Below, piece after piece: positions 44,245-54,389 of a DNA stretch of 64,000 nt. The notes beneath the pieces were generated by a model, which was not told where the DNA came from, made no database searches, and was given only the letters and a program-made list of their open reading frames with translations. Source of the DNA: Saccharibacter floricola DSM 15669 (GTDB lineage: Bacteria > Pseudomonadota > Alphaproteobacteria > Acetobacterales > Acetobacteraceae); assembly GCF_000378165.1 (NCBI RefSeq), contig NZ_KB899343.1:1-64000 (forward strand), written 5' to 3'. Made by a program: the position numbers and the translations under genes. Position 1 is the stretch's first letter; each line of letters starts with the position of its first letter.

Positions 44245-45290
44245 TGATAGATGAATCGCAAGGCTGGACGGATAAAGCACAGGAAACGGATGCAAGCCGT
44301 TATCCCGAAGATGCGGCGGATGTGGGGCTGCGCCCTCAGAGCTTGGCAGATTTTACAGGTCAGAAAGCGAGTCGCGAAAATCTCTCTGTCTTTATTGAAG
44401 CGGCTAAAGCGCGATCGGAAGCCTTAGATCATGTCCTGCTGCATGGGCCGCCAGGGCTTGGGAAGACGACATTAGCGCAGATTGTCTCAAAAGAGCTTGG
44501 GGTTGGCTTTCGGGCAACATCAGGCCCTGTTATCCAACGCTCTGGAGACTTAGCGGCCATTCTGACCAATCTTCAGCCACGTGATGTGTTGTTTATTGAT
44601 GAGATACACCGTCTTCAACCAGCGATTGAGGAAGTGCTTTATCCTGCGATGGAAGATTTCCAGCTTGATCTCGTCATTGGTGAAGGGCCCGCTGCGCGCT
44701 CTGTGCGGATTGATCTTGCTCCCTTCACGCTTGTGGCTGCAACGACTCGTTCTGGCTTGTTGGCCACGCCCTTGCGGGATCGTTTTGGGATTCCGCTACG
44801 GTTAGTCTTTTATACGCCCGATGAGCTGCGTCAGATTGTCACGCGCGGGGCGAAGAAGCTGGGCGTTCATCTGACAGAAGATGGTGCGCAGGAAATTGCG
44901 AAACGCTCACGTGGCACGCCGCGTATCGCTGGGCGCCTTTTGCGCCGTGTGCGTGATTTTGCCCTTGTGGCGAAGAAGGAGAAGATTGACCAGCGCTTGG
45001 CTGATGCAGCCTTGTCACGACTGGAAGTCGATTCGCACGGTTTAGATGCCATGGATCGTCGCTATCTTCGTCGCATTGCAGACCACCATCGCGGGGGGCC
45101 TGTCGGGGTGGAGACATTGGCCGCCGCTTTAGCGGAGGCACGTGATACACTCGAAGATGTCATTGAGCCTTATCTGATCCAAGAAGGGCTGATTTTACGG
45201 ACATCACGAGGCCGTATGCTGGGAGACCCGGGCTGGCGTTATTTAGGGCTAACCCCTCCCTCGCATACGCAGTCTCCAACATTATTTTAG
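44244..45290 (+). CDS. ruvB: Holliday junction branch migration ATPase RuvB
   Basis: 348 residues from the ATG at 44244 (overlap TGATG with ruvA); a GTG three bases earlier is also possible, and AAGGAG serves either. It is an AAA+ motor that pulls DNA through RuvA. Walker A is [11 protein letters not shown], Walker B is [10 protein letters not shown], sensor 1 is ATTRSGLL, and the C-terminal winged helix includes RTSRGRMLG. The N-terminus has a short acidic extension before the AAA+ core ([12 protein letters not shown]). Confidence 0.96.
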   Translation: MIDESQGWTDKAQETDASRYPEDAADVGLRPQSLADFTGQKASRENLSVFIEAAKARSEALDHVLLHGPPGLGKTTLAQIVSKELGVGFRATSGPVIQRSGDLAAILTNLQPRDVLFIDEIHRLQPAIEEVLYPAMEDFQLDLVIGEGPAARSVRIDLAPFTLVAATTRSGLLATPLRDRFGIPLRLVFYTPDELRQIVTRGAKKLGVHLTEDGAQEIAKRSRGTPRIAGRLLRRVRDFALVAKKEKIDQRLADAALSRLEVDSHGLDAMDRRYLRRIADHHRGGPVGVETLAAALAEARDTLEDVIEPYLIQEGLILRTSRGRMLGDPGWRYLGLTPPSHTQSPTLF

Positions 45291-45297
45291 GGGCATT

Positions 45298-45726
45298 ATG
45301 GCGGCACATACATCGCAGTTTCGTGTGTATTATGAAGATACGGATGCGGGTGGGATTGTCTATCATGCGCGGTATCTTGGTTTTGCTGAACGCGGACGGG
45401 CAGAGGCTTTGCGGTCTTTAGGGATGGAAGTCGGTGCGCTCGCTCAACAAGAAGGGATTGGCTTTGTCGTGCGTCGTTTAGAAGCGCATTATCATGCCCC
45501 TTTGCGCCTTGATGACGTACTCTCTGTCGAGACGGTCTTGTTGAAAAATACAGGTGTGCGGCTGGTGTTAGCGCAGAAGATTTACAACCTCTCGCGCGAT
45601 CATCAGCATGCTGTGTCTTTGACTGTGGAACTCGGTTGTCTGGATATAGAACGGATGAGCCCTGTCCGTATTCCGCCACATTATTGTGATTGTCTTTCCG
45701 CATTGCAGGAAAACGTCTCTCCCTGA
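45298..45726 (+). CDS. ybgC: Tol-Pal-associated acyl-CoA thioesterase YbgC
   Basis: 142 residues, a hot-dog fold thioesterase. The active site stretch is YYEDTDAGGIVYHARYLGFAERGR, with the catalytic Asp. It cleaves short acyl-CoA or acyl carrier thioesters. It stands 138 bases before tolQ, the usual order in proteobacterial tol-pal clusters, where it is co-regulated but not essential for Tol-Pal action. Confidence 0.92.
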   Translation: MAAHTSQFRVYYEDTDAGGIVYHARYLGFAERGRAEALRSLGMEVGALAQQEGIGFVVRRLEAHYHAPLRLDDVLSVETVLLKNTGVRLVLAQKIYNLSRDHQHAVSLTVELGCLDIERMSPVRIPPHYCDCLSALQENVSP

Positions 45727-45864
45727 CTAAACCGTTAGAAAAAACAGGCTTTCGTCATTGGCTCTAGGATGTCATGAAGGAGGGTAAGAAACGCGACACT
45801 CTATGACGTCGTTGAGTGATGCTTGCAAAGAAACAAAGCTGTAACGGAAGCAGGAGAGAGCAGA

Positions 45865-46596
45865 GTGGATCAAGGTGTGACATCAAGTGCTCTGGGCGCT
45901 GTTGGTGCAACGGGATTATCGCCGGTGCATCTGTTTTTGCACGCATCCTTTGTTGTGCAACTCGTCATGATAGGTTTGGTTCTGTGCAGCGTGCTGGTTT
46001 GGGCCATTATTATCGAAAAAATTCTGCTGCTGCATCGCATCAAAAAAGAAGCGAATGCGTTTGAGGATCGTTTTTGGTCAGGGGGTTCACTTGATGAGCT
46101 GTATGATCGCGAAGGGGCGCGTCCTGTCCATCCATTAGCGGCCGTTTTTGGGGCTGCTATGGGGGAATGGCGCCGTTCATCCCGTATTACAGGGATTGAT
46201 ATCCTCCGAGGTGGCACGCAAGAGCGTATTGATCGGGCTATTGGGATTACGATCGGCCGTGAGAGTGACCGTTTAAGTCGTTTTGTGGTGCTGTTGGCGA
46301 CGATTGGGCCAGTCGCTCCTTTTGTAGGATTGTTTGGTACAGTGTGGGGCATTATGCATGCCTTCGCGTCTATCGCGGCGATGCATAATACAAATCTTTC
46401 GGTTGTTGCACCGGGTATTTCTGAAGCTCTCTTTGCGACGGCGATTGGTTTGATCACGGCTATTCCTGCTTATATTGCCTATAACTTGATTAGCCGTGCG
46501 TTGGATAATTTCTCTGACCGCATGGAAGCTTTCGGGACAGAGTTTGCTGCAATTTTGTCTCGTCAATCTGAAGAGCGACATACCGAGAAAGGCTGA
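45865..46596 (+). CDS. tolQ: Tol-Pal motor subunit TolQ
   Basis: 243 residues from the GTG at 45865, with GGAG eight bases upstream; the frame is open from 45823. Three membrane helices are visible: about 20-45 ([20 protein letters not shown]), and two C-terminal ([24 protein letters not shown] and [19 protein letters not shown]). TolQ with TolR forms the proton channel that energises TolA for outer membrane constriction during division. It is five bases before tolR. Confidence 0.95.
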   Translation: MDQGVTSSALGAVGATGLSPVHLFLHASFVVQLVMIGLVLCSVLVWAIIIEKILLLHRIKKEANAFEDRFWSGGSLDELYDREGARPVHPLAAVFGAAMGEWRRSSRITGIDILRGGTQERIDRAIGITIGRESDRLSRFVVLLATIGPVAPFVGLFGTVWGIMHAFASIAAMHNTNLSVVAPGISEALFATAIGLITAIPAYIAYNLISRALDNFSDRMEAFGTEFAAILSRQSEERHTEKG

Positions 46597-46600
46597 GATC

Positions 46601-47038
46601 ATGGCCATTTCTTCAGGAAGAAGAGGCTTGAGGCGGACAGCTCGCCACCGCCCAGCATCTGATATTAATGTGACGCCGCTGGTGGATGTCATGTTGGTGC
46701 TGCTCATCATCTTTATGGTGACAGCTCCGATGATGAGCAGCGGTGTGAATGTTGATTTGCCTAAAACAACGGCATCGCCGGTCAATAGCGATAATCGCCC
46801 GATTACCGTATCACTTAAAAGCGATGGTGGGCTGTATCTGGGTGATGATGCTGTCAGCCGTGATGCGTTGCTGGACCGTTTGCGTCAGTTAGCTGGTAAT
46901 GAAACCGGACGGCGTGTGTTTGTCCGTGCTGATTCCAAAATTGATTATGGGCAGGTCATGCAGCTGATGGGGCAAATTACGGCAGGTGGCTTTAATCATG
47001 TCGCGCTTTTAGCCCAACAACCCCAGAGCAGTCCGTAA
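46601..47038 (+). CDS. tolR: Tol-Pal motor subunit TolR
   Basis: 145 residues from the ATG at 46601. The single membrane helix carries the proton-sensing Asp in [22 protein letters not shown], the ExbD/TolR signature. The periplasmic part (about 50-145) is the usual alpha/beta domain. It lies between tolQ and tolA in the standard order. Confidence 0.96.
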   Translation: MAISSGRRGLRRTARHRPASDINVTPLVDVMLVLLIIFMVTAPMMSSGVNVDLPKTTASPVNSDNRPITVSLKSDGGLYLGDDAVSRDALLDRLRQLAGNETGRRVFVRADSKIDYGQVMQLMGQITAGGFNHVALLAQQPQSSP

Positions 47039-47051
47039 GGAGGTCTCCCTC

Positions 47052-48065
47052 GTGGCGTCTTCTCCTCTGTTAGCAGAGACACCTTCGGTTCGGCTTCCTC
47101 GTGACGAGGGCAGTGCGGTCTGGGGCTGTGTCATCCTTTCCTCTCTTATTCACGGGGGGGGGCTTTTTCTGCTTCTTTGGCACTGGAACTCTCCTCCATT
47201 GCCTGAGCCAAAGCCAGAACAGCCGGTTGAGATGGTGTATGAAGCAACACCGTCTTCCAGCGTGTCGGCACGTGCCTCTCAAAAGGCACAGGTGCCGGCC
47301 CCTCCAGCGCCGACGGAGGTCAAAGCGCCTCCAACGCCTGAGCCACCAAAGCCTGCCCCACCTGAACCAACACCTCCGGTTCCTCCTCCTCCGCCAGAGG
47401 CGCAGGCATCGCCTGAGCCAACACCTAAACAGGCTTTAACACCGGTTCAGCAAAAAGCGCCGCCGAGTGAAAAAGGTGAGGTAAGCGAAAAGCCAAAGCC
47501 AGCTCATAAGACGCAGGCAAAACCTGCGCAAATTAAGGCAGCGGAGCATCAGGTTGAAAAACCGCCTGCTAAACCACAGCCATCGCAAACGCACCAAGCC
47601 CACGAGGCGCCGAAACATCAAGCTGATAGTCACTCGCTCCTGGCGACATTGGAGAGCTTCCGTACCGAGCAGAAGCAGGACCATCCACCGCGTGCGCAGG
47701 CCAATCCTCAACAGGGTGGGTCGCGTTTGGGAGGTGGTCGTCCTGATGGGGATACGCGTGCATTAACCAGTGGTGAGCAAAACGCTATTGGAAGCTCCGT
47801 GCAGCGTTGTTATCAAGAAGATACAGCGGCGCGGAATTATGCGCATTTTGAGGCGCATCTTATTGTGACTGTTGATGGAGCGGGTGAGGCGCACCTCGTT
47901 TCCTTTGCGCCAGAGACGGCCACGCGGATGGCGGCAGATCCGTCTTATCGCGTTCAGGCAGAACGGGCTCGTGCGGCTGTCTTGAGCCCCGTCTGTGCAC
48001 GTTTGCCTATTCCGTCCCGTATGTTGGGGCAAAGGCGGCAATTTCGTTTTGTCTTCAAGCCCTGA
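47052..48065 (+). CDS. tolA: TolA-like energy-transducing protein
   Basis: 337 residues from a GTG start with AGGAGGT seven bases upstream. One membrane helix (VWGCVILSSLIHGGGLFLLLW) precedes a long Pro/Glu/Lys/Ala-rich linker (about 55-215) with many PP, PEP and KP units, and a C-terminal TolA/TonB-like domain (about 245-337) with RCYQEDTAARNY and FEAHLIVTVDG. It spans the periplasm to reach TolB and Pal. The linker is Pro-rich rather than a long Ala/Lys helix as in E. coli TolA. The call rests on position and architecture. Confidence 0.9.
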   Translation: MASSPLLAETPSVRLPRDEGSAVWGCVILSSLIHGGGLFLLLWHWNSPPLPEPKPEQPVEMVYEATPSSSVSARASQKAQVPAPPAPTEVKAPPTPEPPKPAPPEPTPPVPPPPPEAQASPEPTPKQALTPVQQKAPPSEKGEVSEKPKPAHKTQAKPAQIKAAEHQVEKPPAKPQPSQTHQAHEAPKHQADSHSLLATLESFRTEQKQDHPPRAQANPQQGGSRLGGGRPDGDTRALTSGEQNAIGSSVQRCYQEDTAARNYAHFEAHLIVTVDGAGEAHLVSFAPETATRMAADPSYRVQAERARAAVLSPVCARLPIPSRMLGQRRQFRFVFKP

Positions 48066-48085
48066 TTTTCAAGAGGTATCTGCAC

Positions 48086-49441
48086 ATGTCCTTTTTTTCT
48101 AACAAGGAAGCTGAAGCGCTTAAGGCACATTTTTCACGGCGTTCTCTATTGGGTGGTTTAGCGGCGGGCGGCGTTATCGCTTCCCCATTGCGCGCTTTAG
48201 CCCAAGGAAACAGTGCTTCGAGCCCTGAGATTACGGTCGCTAATGCGCATCAAGCACCGATCCCCATCATTGTGCCTGACTTCGGGCCGGGCGTGGGGCA
48301 GCGTATTGCGAGCGTGATTGCTGCAGACTTGGGCAATACAGGTCTGTTTCAGATCTTACCGGGCGAGGTGCCCCCCAATGTTCAGCCTGACTTTAGAGCC
48401 TTAAAAGCGCGTGGCGCGCGGGCTGCGGTAGCTGGTACCGTGGTTGAAAGCGGGCAGCTTCGTGTTGAAATGCGCCTTTGGGACGTACTGGTTGGGCAGC
48501 AAATCCAAGGGACGGCCTACACGGCTCCAGTCGCGGATTGGCGCCGTATTGCCCATATCATCGCTGATGTTATTTATCAGCGCTTGATGGGTGAAGAAGG
48601 CTATTTTGATACACGGATCGCCTACGTCGCGCGTACGGGGCCACGGCGGCGCCAGACCACCCGTCTTGCTATTATGGACCAAGACGGGATGAATCCTCAT
48701 ATGTTGACTGATGGGCGCTGGCTGACGTTGGAGCCGCGCTTTAGCCCTGTGAGTGAGGAAATTGCGTTCCTCTCTTACGCGCAAGACCGCCCTCGTGTGT
48801 ATACATACGATATTAACTCTGGCCGTCAGCGCATGTTAGGGGCGTTTGAAGGGATTTCGTTTGCCCCACGTTTTGCGCCTCATGGCAAGGCAATTATTTT
48901 GTCAGCGACGACCTCCGATGGTGGAGCGGATCTGTATCAGGTTGATTTGGCCAGTCAGCAGCGGCGTCGGTTGACGAGCTCCCCGGGGGTGATTGATACA
49001 AGCCCGTGTTATAGTCCAGATGGTCAGCAAATTGTCTTTAACTCTGACCGTGGCGGTAGCCCGCAGCTCTACGTTATGAGTGCTTCAGGTGACGGTGCCC
49101 GTCGTATTTCCTATGGGGCGGGGCGCTATGGATCGCCGGTTTGGTCTCCCCGTGGCGATGTGATTGCGTTTACGCGTATTCATCAAGGACGCTTCTCCCT
49201 GGGGGTGATGAATCCTGATGGCACCGGGGAGCGTATTCTCACAGAAGGCTTTACGGTGGAGAGTCCAAGCTTTGCACCAAATGGTCGTGCGTTGACCTTT
49301 TGTCGGCAGAGTGAAGCAGGCGCTGGAGGTGCTGGCTTTACATCAACGATTGGGGTTATTGATGTTGCTGGGTTTAATGAACATATCTTACCTACGGCGA
49401 CGGGTGCTTCTGACCCAGCATGGTCACCAAAACGGCGTTGA
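48086..49441 (+). CDS. tolB: Periplasmic beta-propeller protein TolB
   Basis: 451 residues. The N-terminus has FSRRSLLGGLAAGG followed by a cleavage region ALA, resembling a Tat signal. The N-terminal domain (about 50-185) is followed by a six-bladed WD40-like propeller with repeated PxFSP/GxxIxFxSxRGGxPQLYVM blades (e.g. SPDGQQIVFNSDRGGSPQLY). TolB links TolA and Pal at the outer membrane. It lies between tolA and pal. Confidence 0.96.
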   Translation: MSFFSNKEAEALKAHFSRRSLLGGLAAGGVIASPLRALAQGNSASSPEITVANAHQAPIPIIVPDFGPGVGQRIASVIAADLGNTGLFQILPGEVPPNVQPDFRALKARGARAAVAGTVVESGQLRVEMRLWDVLVGQQIQGTAYTAPVADWRRIAHIIADVIYQRLMGEEGYFDTRIAYVARTGPRRRQTTRLAIMDQDGMNPHMLTDGRWLTLEPRFSPVSEEIAFLSYAQDRPRVYTYDINSGRQRMLGAFEGISFAPRFAPHGKAIILSATTSDGGADLYQVDLASQQRRRLTSSPGVIDTSPCYSPDGQQIVFNSDRGGSPQLYVMSASGDGARRISYGAGRYGSPVWSPRGDVIAFTRIHQGRFSLGVMNPDGTGERILTEGFTVESPSFAPNGRALTFCRQSEAGAGGAGFTSTIGVIDVAGFNEHILPTATGASDPAWSPKRR

Positions 49442-49512
49442 TTTCGTTCTTGTGTTTTAGGGAAATAAAGCGCAGGTTTTTCTAGTATTTTATAAATACC
49501 GTAGAGGTTGAG

Positions 49513-50001
49513 ATGAAAAGTTTTAAGACATGTGCGGCATTGGGTATTGCTTTAGCTTTGACAGCATGCAGTGGCGATCATGATAAGCATGACGTTGGCG
49601 GGACAGGCCAGGATGTGGCCCCTCAGGTCAATGCCGGCCCTGTTCCAGGTAGTGAAGCAGACCTCGTTGCGAGCGCTGGGGACCGTGTGTACTTTGCTCT
49701 GAATCAGAATCAGATTAGCGGTGAAGCACGCGTGACACTGGATAAGCAGGCTGCTTGGCTGGCCCGTTATCCACAAGTTAATGTGTTGATCGCTGGTAAC
49801 TGCGATGATCGTGGGACGGAGGAATATAACATTGCTCTGGGTCAGCGTCGTGCCAATGCCGCTCGTGAATATCTTGAGTCGAAAGGTGTGAACGCACAGC
49901 GCATCTCAACTATTTCTTATGGTAAGGATCGCCCTGCTGTCGACGGTGATAGCCAGGATGCATGGGCCCAGAATCGTAACGCGATTACATCCGTACGCTG
50001 A
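49513..50001 (+). CDS. pal: Peptidoglycan-associated lipoprotein Pal
   Basis: 162 residues. The lipobox LTAC gives a lipidated Cys19. The OmpA-like C-terminal domain binds diaminopimelate of peptidoglycan: VYFALNQNQIS, GNCDDRGTEEYNIALGQRRANAA and ISTISYGKDRP are typical. Pal tethers the outer membrane to the wall and is the terminal partner of Tol. A strong intrinsic terminator follows the stop. Confidence 0.96.
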   Translation: MKSFKTCAALGIALALTACSGDHDKHDVGGTGQDVAPQVNAGPVPGSEADLVASAGDRVYFALNQNQISGEARVTLDKQAAWLARYPQVNVLIAGNCDDRGTEEYNIALGQRRANAAREYLESKGVNAQRISTISYGKDRPAVDGDSQDAWAQNRNAITSVR

Positions 50002-50044
50002 GTTCATGAGTTCTGATACTCATCTGTTCTGTAAAGGTTGATTG

Positions 50045-50082
50045 GTCGGGTTGAGCAGCTTATTGCTTAACCCGACTTTTTT
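50045..50082 (+). terminator. Intrinsic terminator after pal
   Basis: A 13-bp stem with one G-T pair (GTCGGGTTGAGCA with TGCTTAACCCGAC, loop GCTTAT) is followed by six T. It lies between pal and cpoB, so the downstream gene needs its own promoter or read-through. Confidence 0.93.
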
Positions 50083-50099
50083 ATGTGAGGGAAATGTTC

Positions 50100-50990
50100 A
50101 TGTCCCGTTTAGCTGCGTCTTCTATGCTGCGTTTGGCGGTGCTCTCGGTAGTGCTTGGTGGGTCAATGGCTGGGCCTGTGGCTTCTGCCGATGATGAAGG
50201 GCTGTCGCGTGAAGCGATTATGCGCCAGCACCAGCATCTTGCCCAACAAAATGGCGGGGGAGACGAGCCGGCGAGTGAGAACGTAGATGGGGAAAGCTTG
50301 GCACCACCTCTTGCGGCTTCAGACGAAGGCAATGGCTCTTCCCAAGGGAAGGTGACGAAAAAAGCGGGCGGTGACCTTGTGACGCGTTTATTGGAGCGTG
50401 TCAGTGCTTTAGAGGGGCAAGTGCGAACCTTACGTGGTGATGTTGACCAGCTTACGAATCAAGTTCATCAGGATGAGGCTAATACGAGCAAGCAGCTCAG
50501 TGATATGCAGTTTGCTCAACAAGGGGCGGCTCCACGTCATGCCGCTGCTGTTGCAGCTCCAGCAGTTGTAAATGAGGAGCATAAATCAGCGAACAGTTCC
50601 GTTTCTACGGCTAAGCAAAATCTTCATGATGGTGCTCTTGCGATCAAAGCCCATCATTATGATGAGGCGGAGCGGCTTGCACGGGAGGCGTTGAAAACGG
50701 CCCATAGTAGCTGGGGTAAAACTGAAGCTCAGTTTTTGTTAGCGCAGTCTCTCGCAGGTAAAAAAGCCTATCAAAAAGCAGCACTCGCTTATTATGATAC
50801 GTACAGCAAAGACCCTCAGTCTAAACGTGCTCCTGAAGCCTTGTTAGGTGTGTCAGGTGCGATGCTTGCGCTGAAGGATAAGAACTCAGCGTGCGAAGCA
50901 TTGCAACGTCTGAAACATGAGTTCCCTAATGCACCAGAGCGCGTTAAAGCGTCTGAAAAAGTCTTCCGCGCACGTGCAGCCTGTCAGTGA
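50100..50990 (+). CDS. cpoB: Tol-Pal system protein CpoB (YbgF)
   Basis: 296 residues from the ATG at 50100, with GAGGG eight bases upstream. A signal peptide (to about residue 27, ending ASA) is followed by a trimerising coiled coil (VTRLLERVSALEGQVRTLRG and next heptads) and, after a linker, three TPR repeats (about 185-296: LHDGALAIKAHHYDEAERLA, AALAYYDTYSKDP, ACEALQRLKHEFP). CpoB couples Tol-Pal with septal peptidoglycan synthesis. It is the last gene of the tol-pal group and overlaps the possible tilS starts. Confidence 0.92.
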   Translation: MSRLAASSMLRLAVLSVVLGGSMAGPVASADDEGLSREAIMRQHQHLAQQNGGGDEPASENVDGESLAPPLAASDEGNGSSQGKVTKKAGGDLVTRLLERVSALEGQVRTLRGDVDQLTNQVHQDEANTSKQLSDMQFAQQGAAPRHAAAVAAPAVVNEEHKSANSSVSTAKQNLHDGALAIKAHHYDEAERLAREALKTAHSSWGKTEAQFLLAQSLAGKKAYQKAALAYYDTYSKDPQSKRAPEALLGVSGAMLALKDKNSACEALQRLKHEFPNAPERVKASEKVFRARAACQ

Positions 50991-52212
50991 GAATGAATTT
51001 TTAGCGCTCATTGAGCCGCTGGGGCCATTTCCGCCTGACTGTCCAGAAACGCCCGTTATGCTGGCTGTGTCAGGAGGAGCGGACTCGATGGCGTTGGCTG
51101 TTATGGCACGTCGTTGGCGCCGTTATGTGGTAGCCCTTGTGGTGGATCATGGTTTGCGGGCGGAATCTCCAGCTGAAGCGCAACAAACCTGCGCCCGATT
51201 GGCGGCATTAGATGTGCCATCACAGCTCGTTACGTTGAGAACACTTGCTTCTGGAAGTACGCAAGAACAAGCGCGAATAGCGCGCTTTCAATGTCTGGAA
51301 CGCGCTTGTGTTCAGGCAGGTGGACATGTTCTGCTTGTTGCTCATCACGCAGCGGATCAAGAAGAAACGGTGATGATGCGTCAGGAGCGTGCGAGTGGAT
51401 TTGGTGGGCTGTGTGGTATGGCACCACGAGCTGTACGAGAGCGGATCGCTGTCGTGCGGCCTCTGCTGAGAGTAAGGCCAGAACGTTTGCGAGCAACCTT
51501 GCGAACGGCCGGCGTCAATTGGTGCGAAGACCCGTCTAATCAAAAACGTCATTATCGTCGTGTGCAAATACGTCAAGATATGACGCCGTCTCAGCGGGAA
51601 GAGATGACAGCGTTGAACGGTCAGGCGCTTGCTCGCCAAAAGAAACGCGACCAGCAGGTGGCTCAGTGGCTAGCAGAACAGATAGTCTGGCATCCTGAAG
51701 GCTGGGTGAGCCTTAACCGCTCTGCTTGGGAGATGATGAATAAGGATGGTATGTTAGATGGCCTTGCGCGATTGATAAAACTGATCGGTGGACGGCTTTA
51801 TGAGGCCAATAGAGAGGCCGTTCAGCGTTTATGGCAACAGGGTTGTGGAACGCTTGGTGGTGTGTGTGTCACATGGCGTGAGGCGCATCAGGACATTGTT
51901 CTGTTGCGTGAGCAACGCGGGGTCGCTGCGGGTGTAGCGGCTCAGACGGGCCAGCGATGGGATGGCCGGTGGCGGTATCTGGGCCCTGATCAAACCTCTT
52001 GCCAGATTGCGGCTTTAGGGCAAGCAACATGTTTTTTACGACAGGGGCGAGAAGTGCCGTCTGCTGTGTTACAAACTGTTCCAGCCTTGTGGTGTGAGGA
52101 AGAGGTGGTTGCTGTCCCTGAAGAAGCACGTGGGCTCGATGGTCGTATACCACGCTGTTCTTTTGTGTGGGAGAGCGGTGTTCCGGTGACGGGAGAGCGT
52201 TCTTTTGGTTAA
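50917..52212 (+). CDS. tilS: tRNA(Ile)-lysidine synthase TilS
   Basis: 431 residues in the longest form; a GTG at 50974 overlaps the last codons of cpoB and is an alternative start. TilS attaches lysine to C34 of tRNA-Ile(CAU) so that it reads AUA. The PP-loop motif is LAVSGGADSMALA, and the following VVDHGLRAESPAEAQ is typical. The C-terminal domain (about 330-431) is variable. Its place before ftsH matches many proteobacteria. Confidence 0.93.
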   Translation: MSSLMHQSALKRLKKSSAHVQPVSENEFLALIEPLGPFPPDCPETPVMLAVSGGADSMALAVMARRWRRYVVALVVDHGLRAESPAEAQQTCARLAALDVPSQLVTLRTLASGSTQEQARIARFQCLERACVQAGGHVLLVAHHAADQEETVMMRQERASGFGGLCGMAPRAVRERIAVVRPLLRVRPERLRATLRTAGVNWCEDPSNQKRHYRRVQIRQDMTPSQREEMTALNGQALARQKKRDQQVAQWLAEQIVWHPEGWVSLNRSAWEMMNKDGMLDGLARLIKLIGGRLYEANREAVQRLWQQGCGTLGGVCVTWREAHQDIVLLREQRGVAAGVAAQTGQRWDGRWRYLGPDQTSCQIAALGQATCFLRQGREVPSAVLQTVPALWCEEEVVAVPEEARGLDGRIPRCSFVWESGVPVTGERSFG

Positions 52213-52354
52213 AACAGGCCTTCATAGGGCGATAAAAGCGCTTTTCTCTGATTAAAGGGGTAGGATCATTGCAGGAAATGCCTATCTTTAGAGAGATGAG
52301 TTGTAAGAGAACGGATTGCCGGACATCCGGCTTTCGTGAAATCATGAGAGTAAG

Positions 52355-54229
52355 ATGAACAACATCGGTCGTAATGCCGCGATCTGGGTGGTTATCGTTA
52401 TGGCCGTCATCGTCGTGCTGACAGCGTTTCAGCCTGGTGGCAGCCATAAAGCGGTCCAACAGATTGCCTATTCTGATTTTGTCCACGATGTGGACCAGCA
52501 TGACGTGCGTTCTGTGGCGATCCGTGACCAGAACATCTCAGGTGTCCTGACAAACGGAACGTCTTTTGAGACATACGCTCCGCCAGATCCTTCTTTAGTG
52601 CCACGTTTGACGTCGGCAGGGATTGAGGTGAAGGCGCAGCCTCCACAGAGTGATGAGAGTCCTTTCCTCCGCTATGTCGCTGCTTATCTGCCTATTCTGT
52701 TGATTCTTGGGATTGGCTTCATGATCTTCCGCCAGATGCAAAATGGCGGTGCGGGTGGTCGTGGTGCGATGGGCTTCGGAAAGTCGCGCGCCAAGATGAT
52801 GACCGAGCAAAAAGGTCGTGTGACATTTGATGATGTCGCTGGGGTTGAGGAAGCGAAAGAAGAGCTTGTGGAGATTGTGGATTTTCTGAAAAATCCTCAA
52901 AAATTCACAAAGCTTGGCGGGAGAATTCCCAAAGGGGTGCTGCTGACAGGCCCTCCTGGGACGGGGAAGACCTTGCTCGCACGTTCTGTTGCGGGTGAAG
53001 CGAATGTTCCCTTCTTTAGTGTTTCTGGCTCAGACTTCGTTGAAATGTTCGTGGGTGTCGGGGCATCGCGTGTCCGTGACATGTTCGAGCAAGGTAAGAA
53101 GTCTGCTCCATGCATTATCTTCATTGATGAGATTGATGCTGTTGGGCGGAGCCGTGGCTCAGGAATTGGCGGCGGCAATGATGAGCGCGAACAAACGCTT
53201 AATCAGATGCTGGTCGAAATGGATGGGTTTGAGAGTAATGAGGGCGTGATCCTGATTGCTGCGACGAACCGTCCTGATGTTCTTGATCCTGCCTTACTGC
53301 GTCCCGGTCGTTTTGACCGCCAGGTGGTGGTCTCTAACCCCGATGTGGATGGGCGTGAGAAGATTCTTCAGGTTCATATGAAGAAAGTGCCGCTTTCATC
53401 TGATGTGGATCCACGCATTATTGCGCGTGGAACGCCGGGCTTCTCTGGTGCTGAATTAGCCAATCTGGTGAATGAGGCCGCCTTGTTCGCTGCGCGTCAA
53501 AATGCGCGCTCTGTCACGATGGATCATTTTGAAGAGGCACGCGATAAAGTGCTGATGGGGGCAGAACGCCGCTCCATGGTCATGACAGAAGAAGAGAAGC
53601 GATCCACGGCTTATCATGAAGCGGGGCATGCTTTGGCAGGCTATCATACGCCAGGGAGTGTTCCTATTCATAAGGTGACGATCTTGCCGCGTGGCCCGGC
53701 TTTGGGTGTGACGTTCTTCCTGCCGGAGAAGGATGACATTTCTTATAAGCGTCAACGTTGCATGGCTGACCTTGTTGTGAGTGTTGGTGGGCGTATTGCT
53801 GAAGATGTCATTTACGGGCATGACCAAGTGAGTGCTGGGGCTGCGGGGGATATTCAATCTCTGACAAAGCTTGCGCGCAATATGGTGATGCGCTTCGGGA
53901 TGAGTGATCGCATTGGTATGATTGATTGTGCTGACTTGCGGATGGTCTCTCCTGAGACACATCATCAGATTGATGAAGAAGTGCGTCGCTTGTCCGATAC
54001 TGCTTATGAGCAGTGCCGTCAGCTGATCTTGTCGCATCTGGATGAGTTACACCGTATTACCGATGCCTTGATGGAATATGAGACCATTACGGGAGAAGAA
54101 GTCGGGAAAATCATCCGTGGTGAGCCATTAAACCGCGACGAAGAGACGCACTCTTATAATGGCCGTCGTCCTTCTGTACCTTCAAGTGGGGCTCCTGCAG
54201 GGGGTCTACCGGTGCCACAACCCGGCTGA
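52355..54229 (+). CDS. ftsH: ATP-dependent zinc metalloprotease FtsH
   Basis: 624 residues. Two N-terminal membrane helices (about 6-25 and 104-124) flank a periplasmic loop. The AAA domain has Walker A GPPGTGKT (residues 199-206), Walker [14 protein letters not shown], and the second region of homology with [19 protein letters not shown]. The protease site HEAGH is at residues 421-425. It degrades misassembled membrane proteins and some regulators. The C-terminal tail is Pro/Gly-rich and flexible. A 142-base gap upstream holds its promoter. Confidence 0.97.
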   Translation: MNNIGRNAAIWVVIVMAVIVVLTAFQPGGSHKAVQQIAYSDFVHDVDQHDVRSVAIRDQNISGVLTNGTSFETYAPPDPSLVPRLTSAGIEVKAQPPQSDESPFLRYVAAYLPILLILGIGFMIFRQMQNGGAGGRGAMGFGKSRAKMMTEQKGRVTFDDVAGVEEAKEELVEIVDFLKNPQKFTKLGGRIPKGVLLTGPPGTGKTLLARSVAGEANVPFFSVSGSDFVEMFVGVGASRVRDMFEQGKKSAPCIIFIDEIDAVGRSRGSGIGGGNDEREQTLNQMLVEMDGFESNEGVILIAATNRPDVLDPALLRPGRFDRQVVVSNPDVDGREKILQVHMKKVPLSSDVDPRIIARGTPGFSGAELANLVNEAALFAARQNARSVTMDHFEEARDKVLMGAERRSMVMTEEEKRSTAYHEAGHALAGYHTPGSVPIHKVTILPRGPALGVTFFLPEKDDISYKRQRCMADLVVSVGGRIAEDVIYGHDQVSAGAAGDIQSLTKLARNMVMRFGMSDRIGMIDCADLRMVSPETHHQIDEEVRRLSDTAYEQCRQLILSHLDELHRITDALMEYETITGEEVGKIIRGEPLNRDEETHSYNGRRPSVPSSGAPAGGLPVPQPG

Positions 54230-54259
54230 TAGGCGTTTTTAAAAAGACGTTTAACGAGG

Positions 54260-54297
54260 CAGGCGTATGACGAGAAGGTTCGTTATACGCCTGTTTT
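54260..54297 (+). terminator. Intrinsic terminator after ftsH
   Basis: A 14-bp stem with one G-T pair (CAGGCGTATGACGA with TCGTTATACGCCTG, loop GAAGGT) is followed by TTTTGTG. It separates ftsH from glmM. Confidence 0.9.
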
Positions 54298-54389
54298 GTG
54301 TTAAAGGCGTCAGATTATTATTGATGCACAGGGTTGCATTCTGAATTGTCGGATCGACGCGATGTGACGGGTGAGAGAGGGACGTATTC

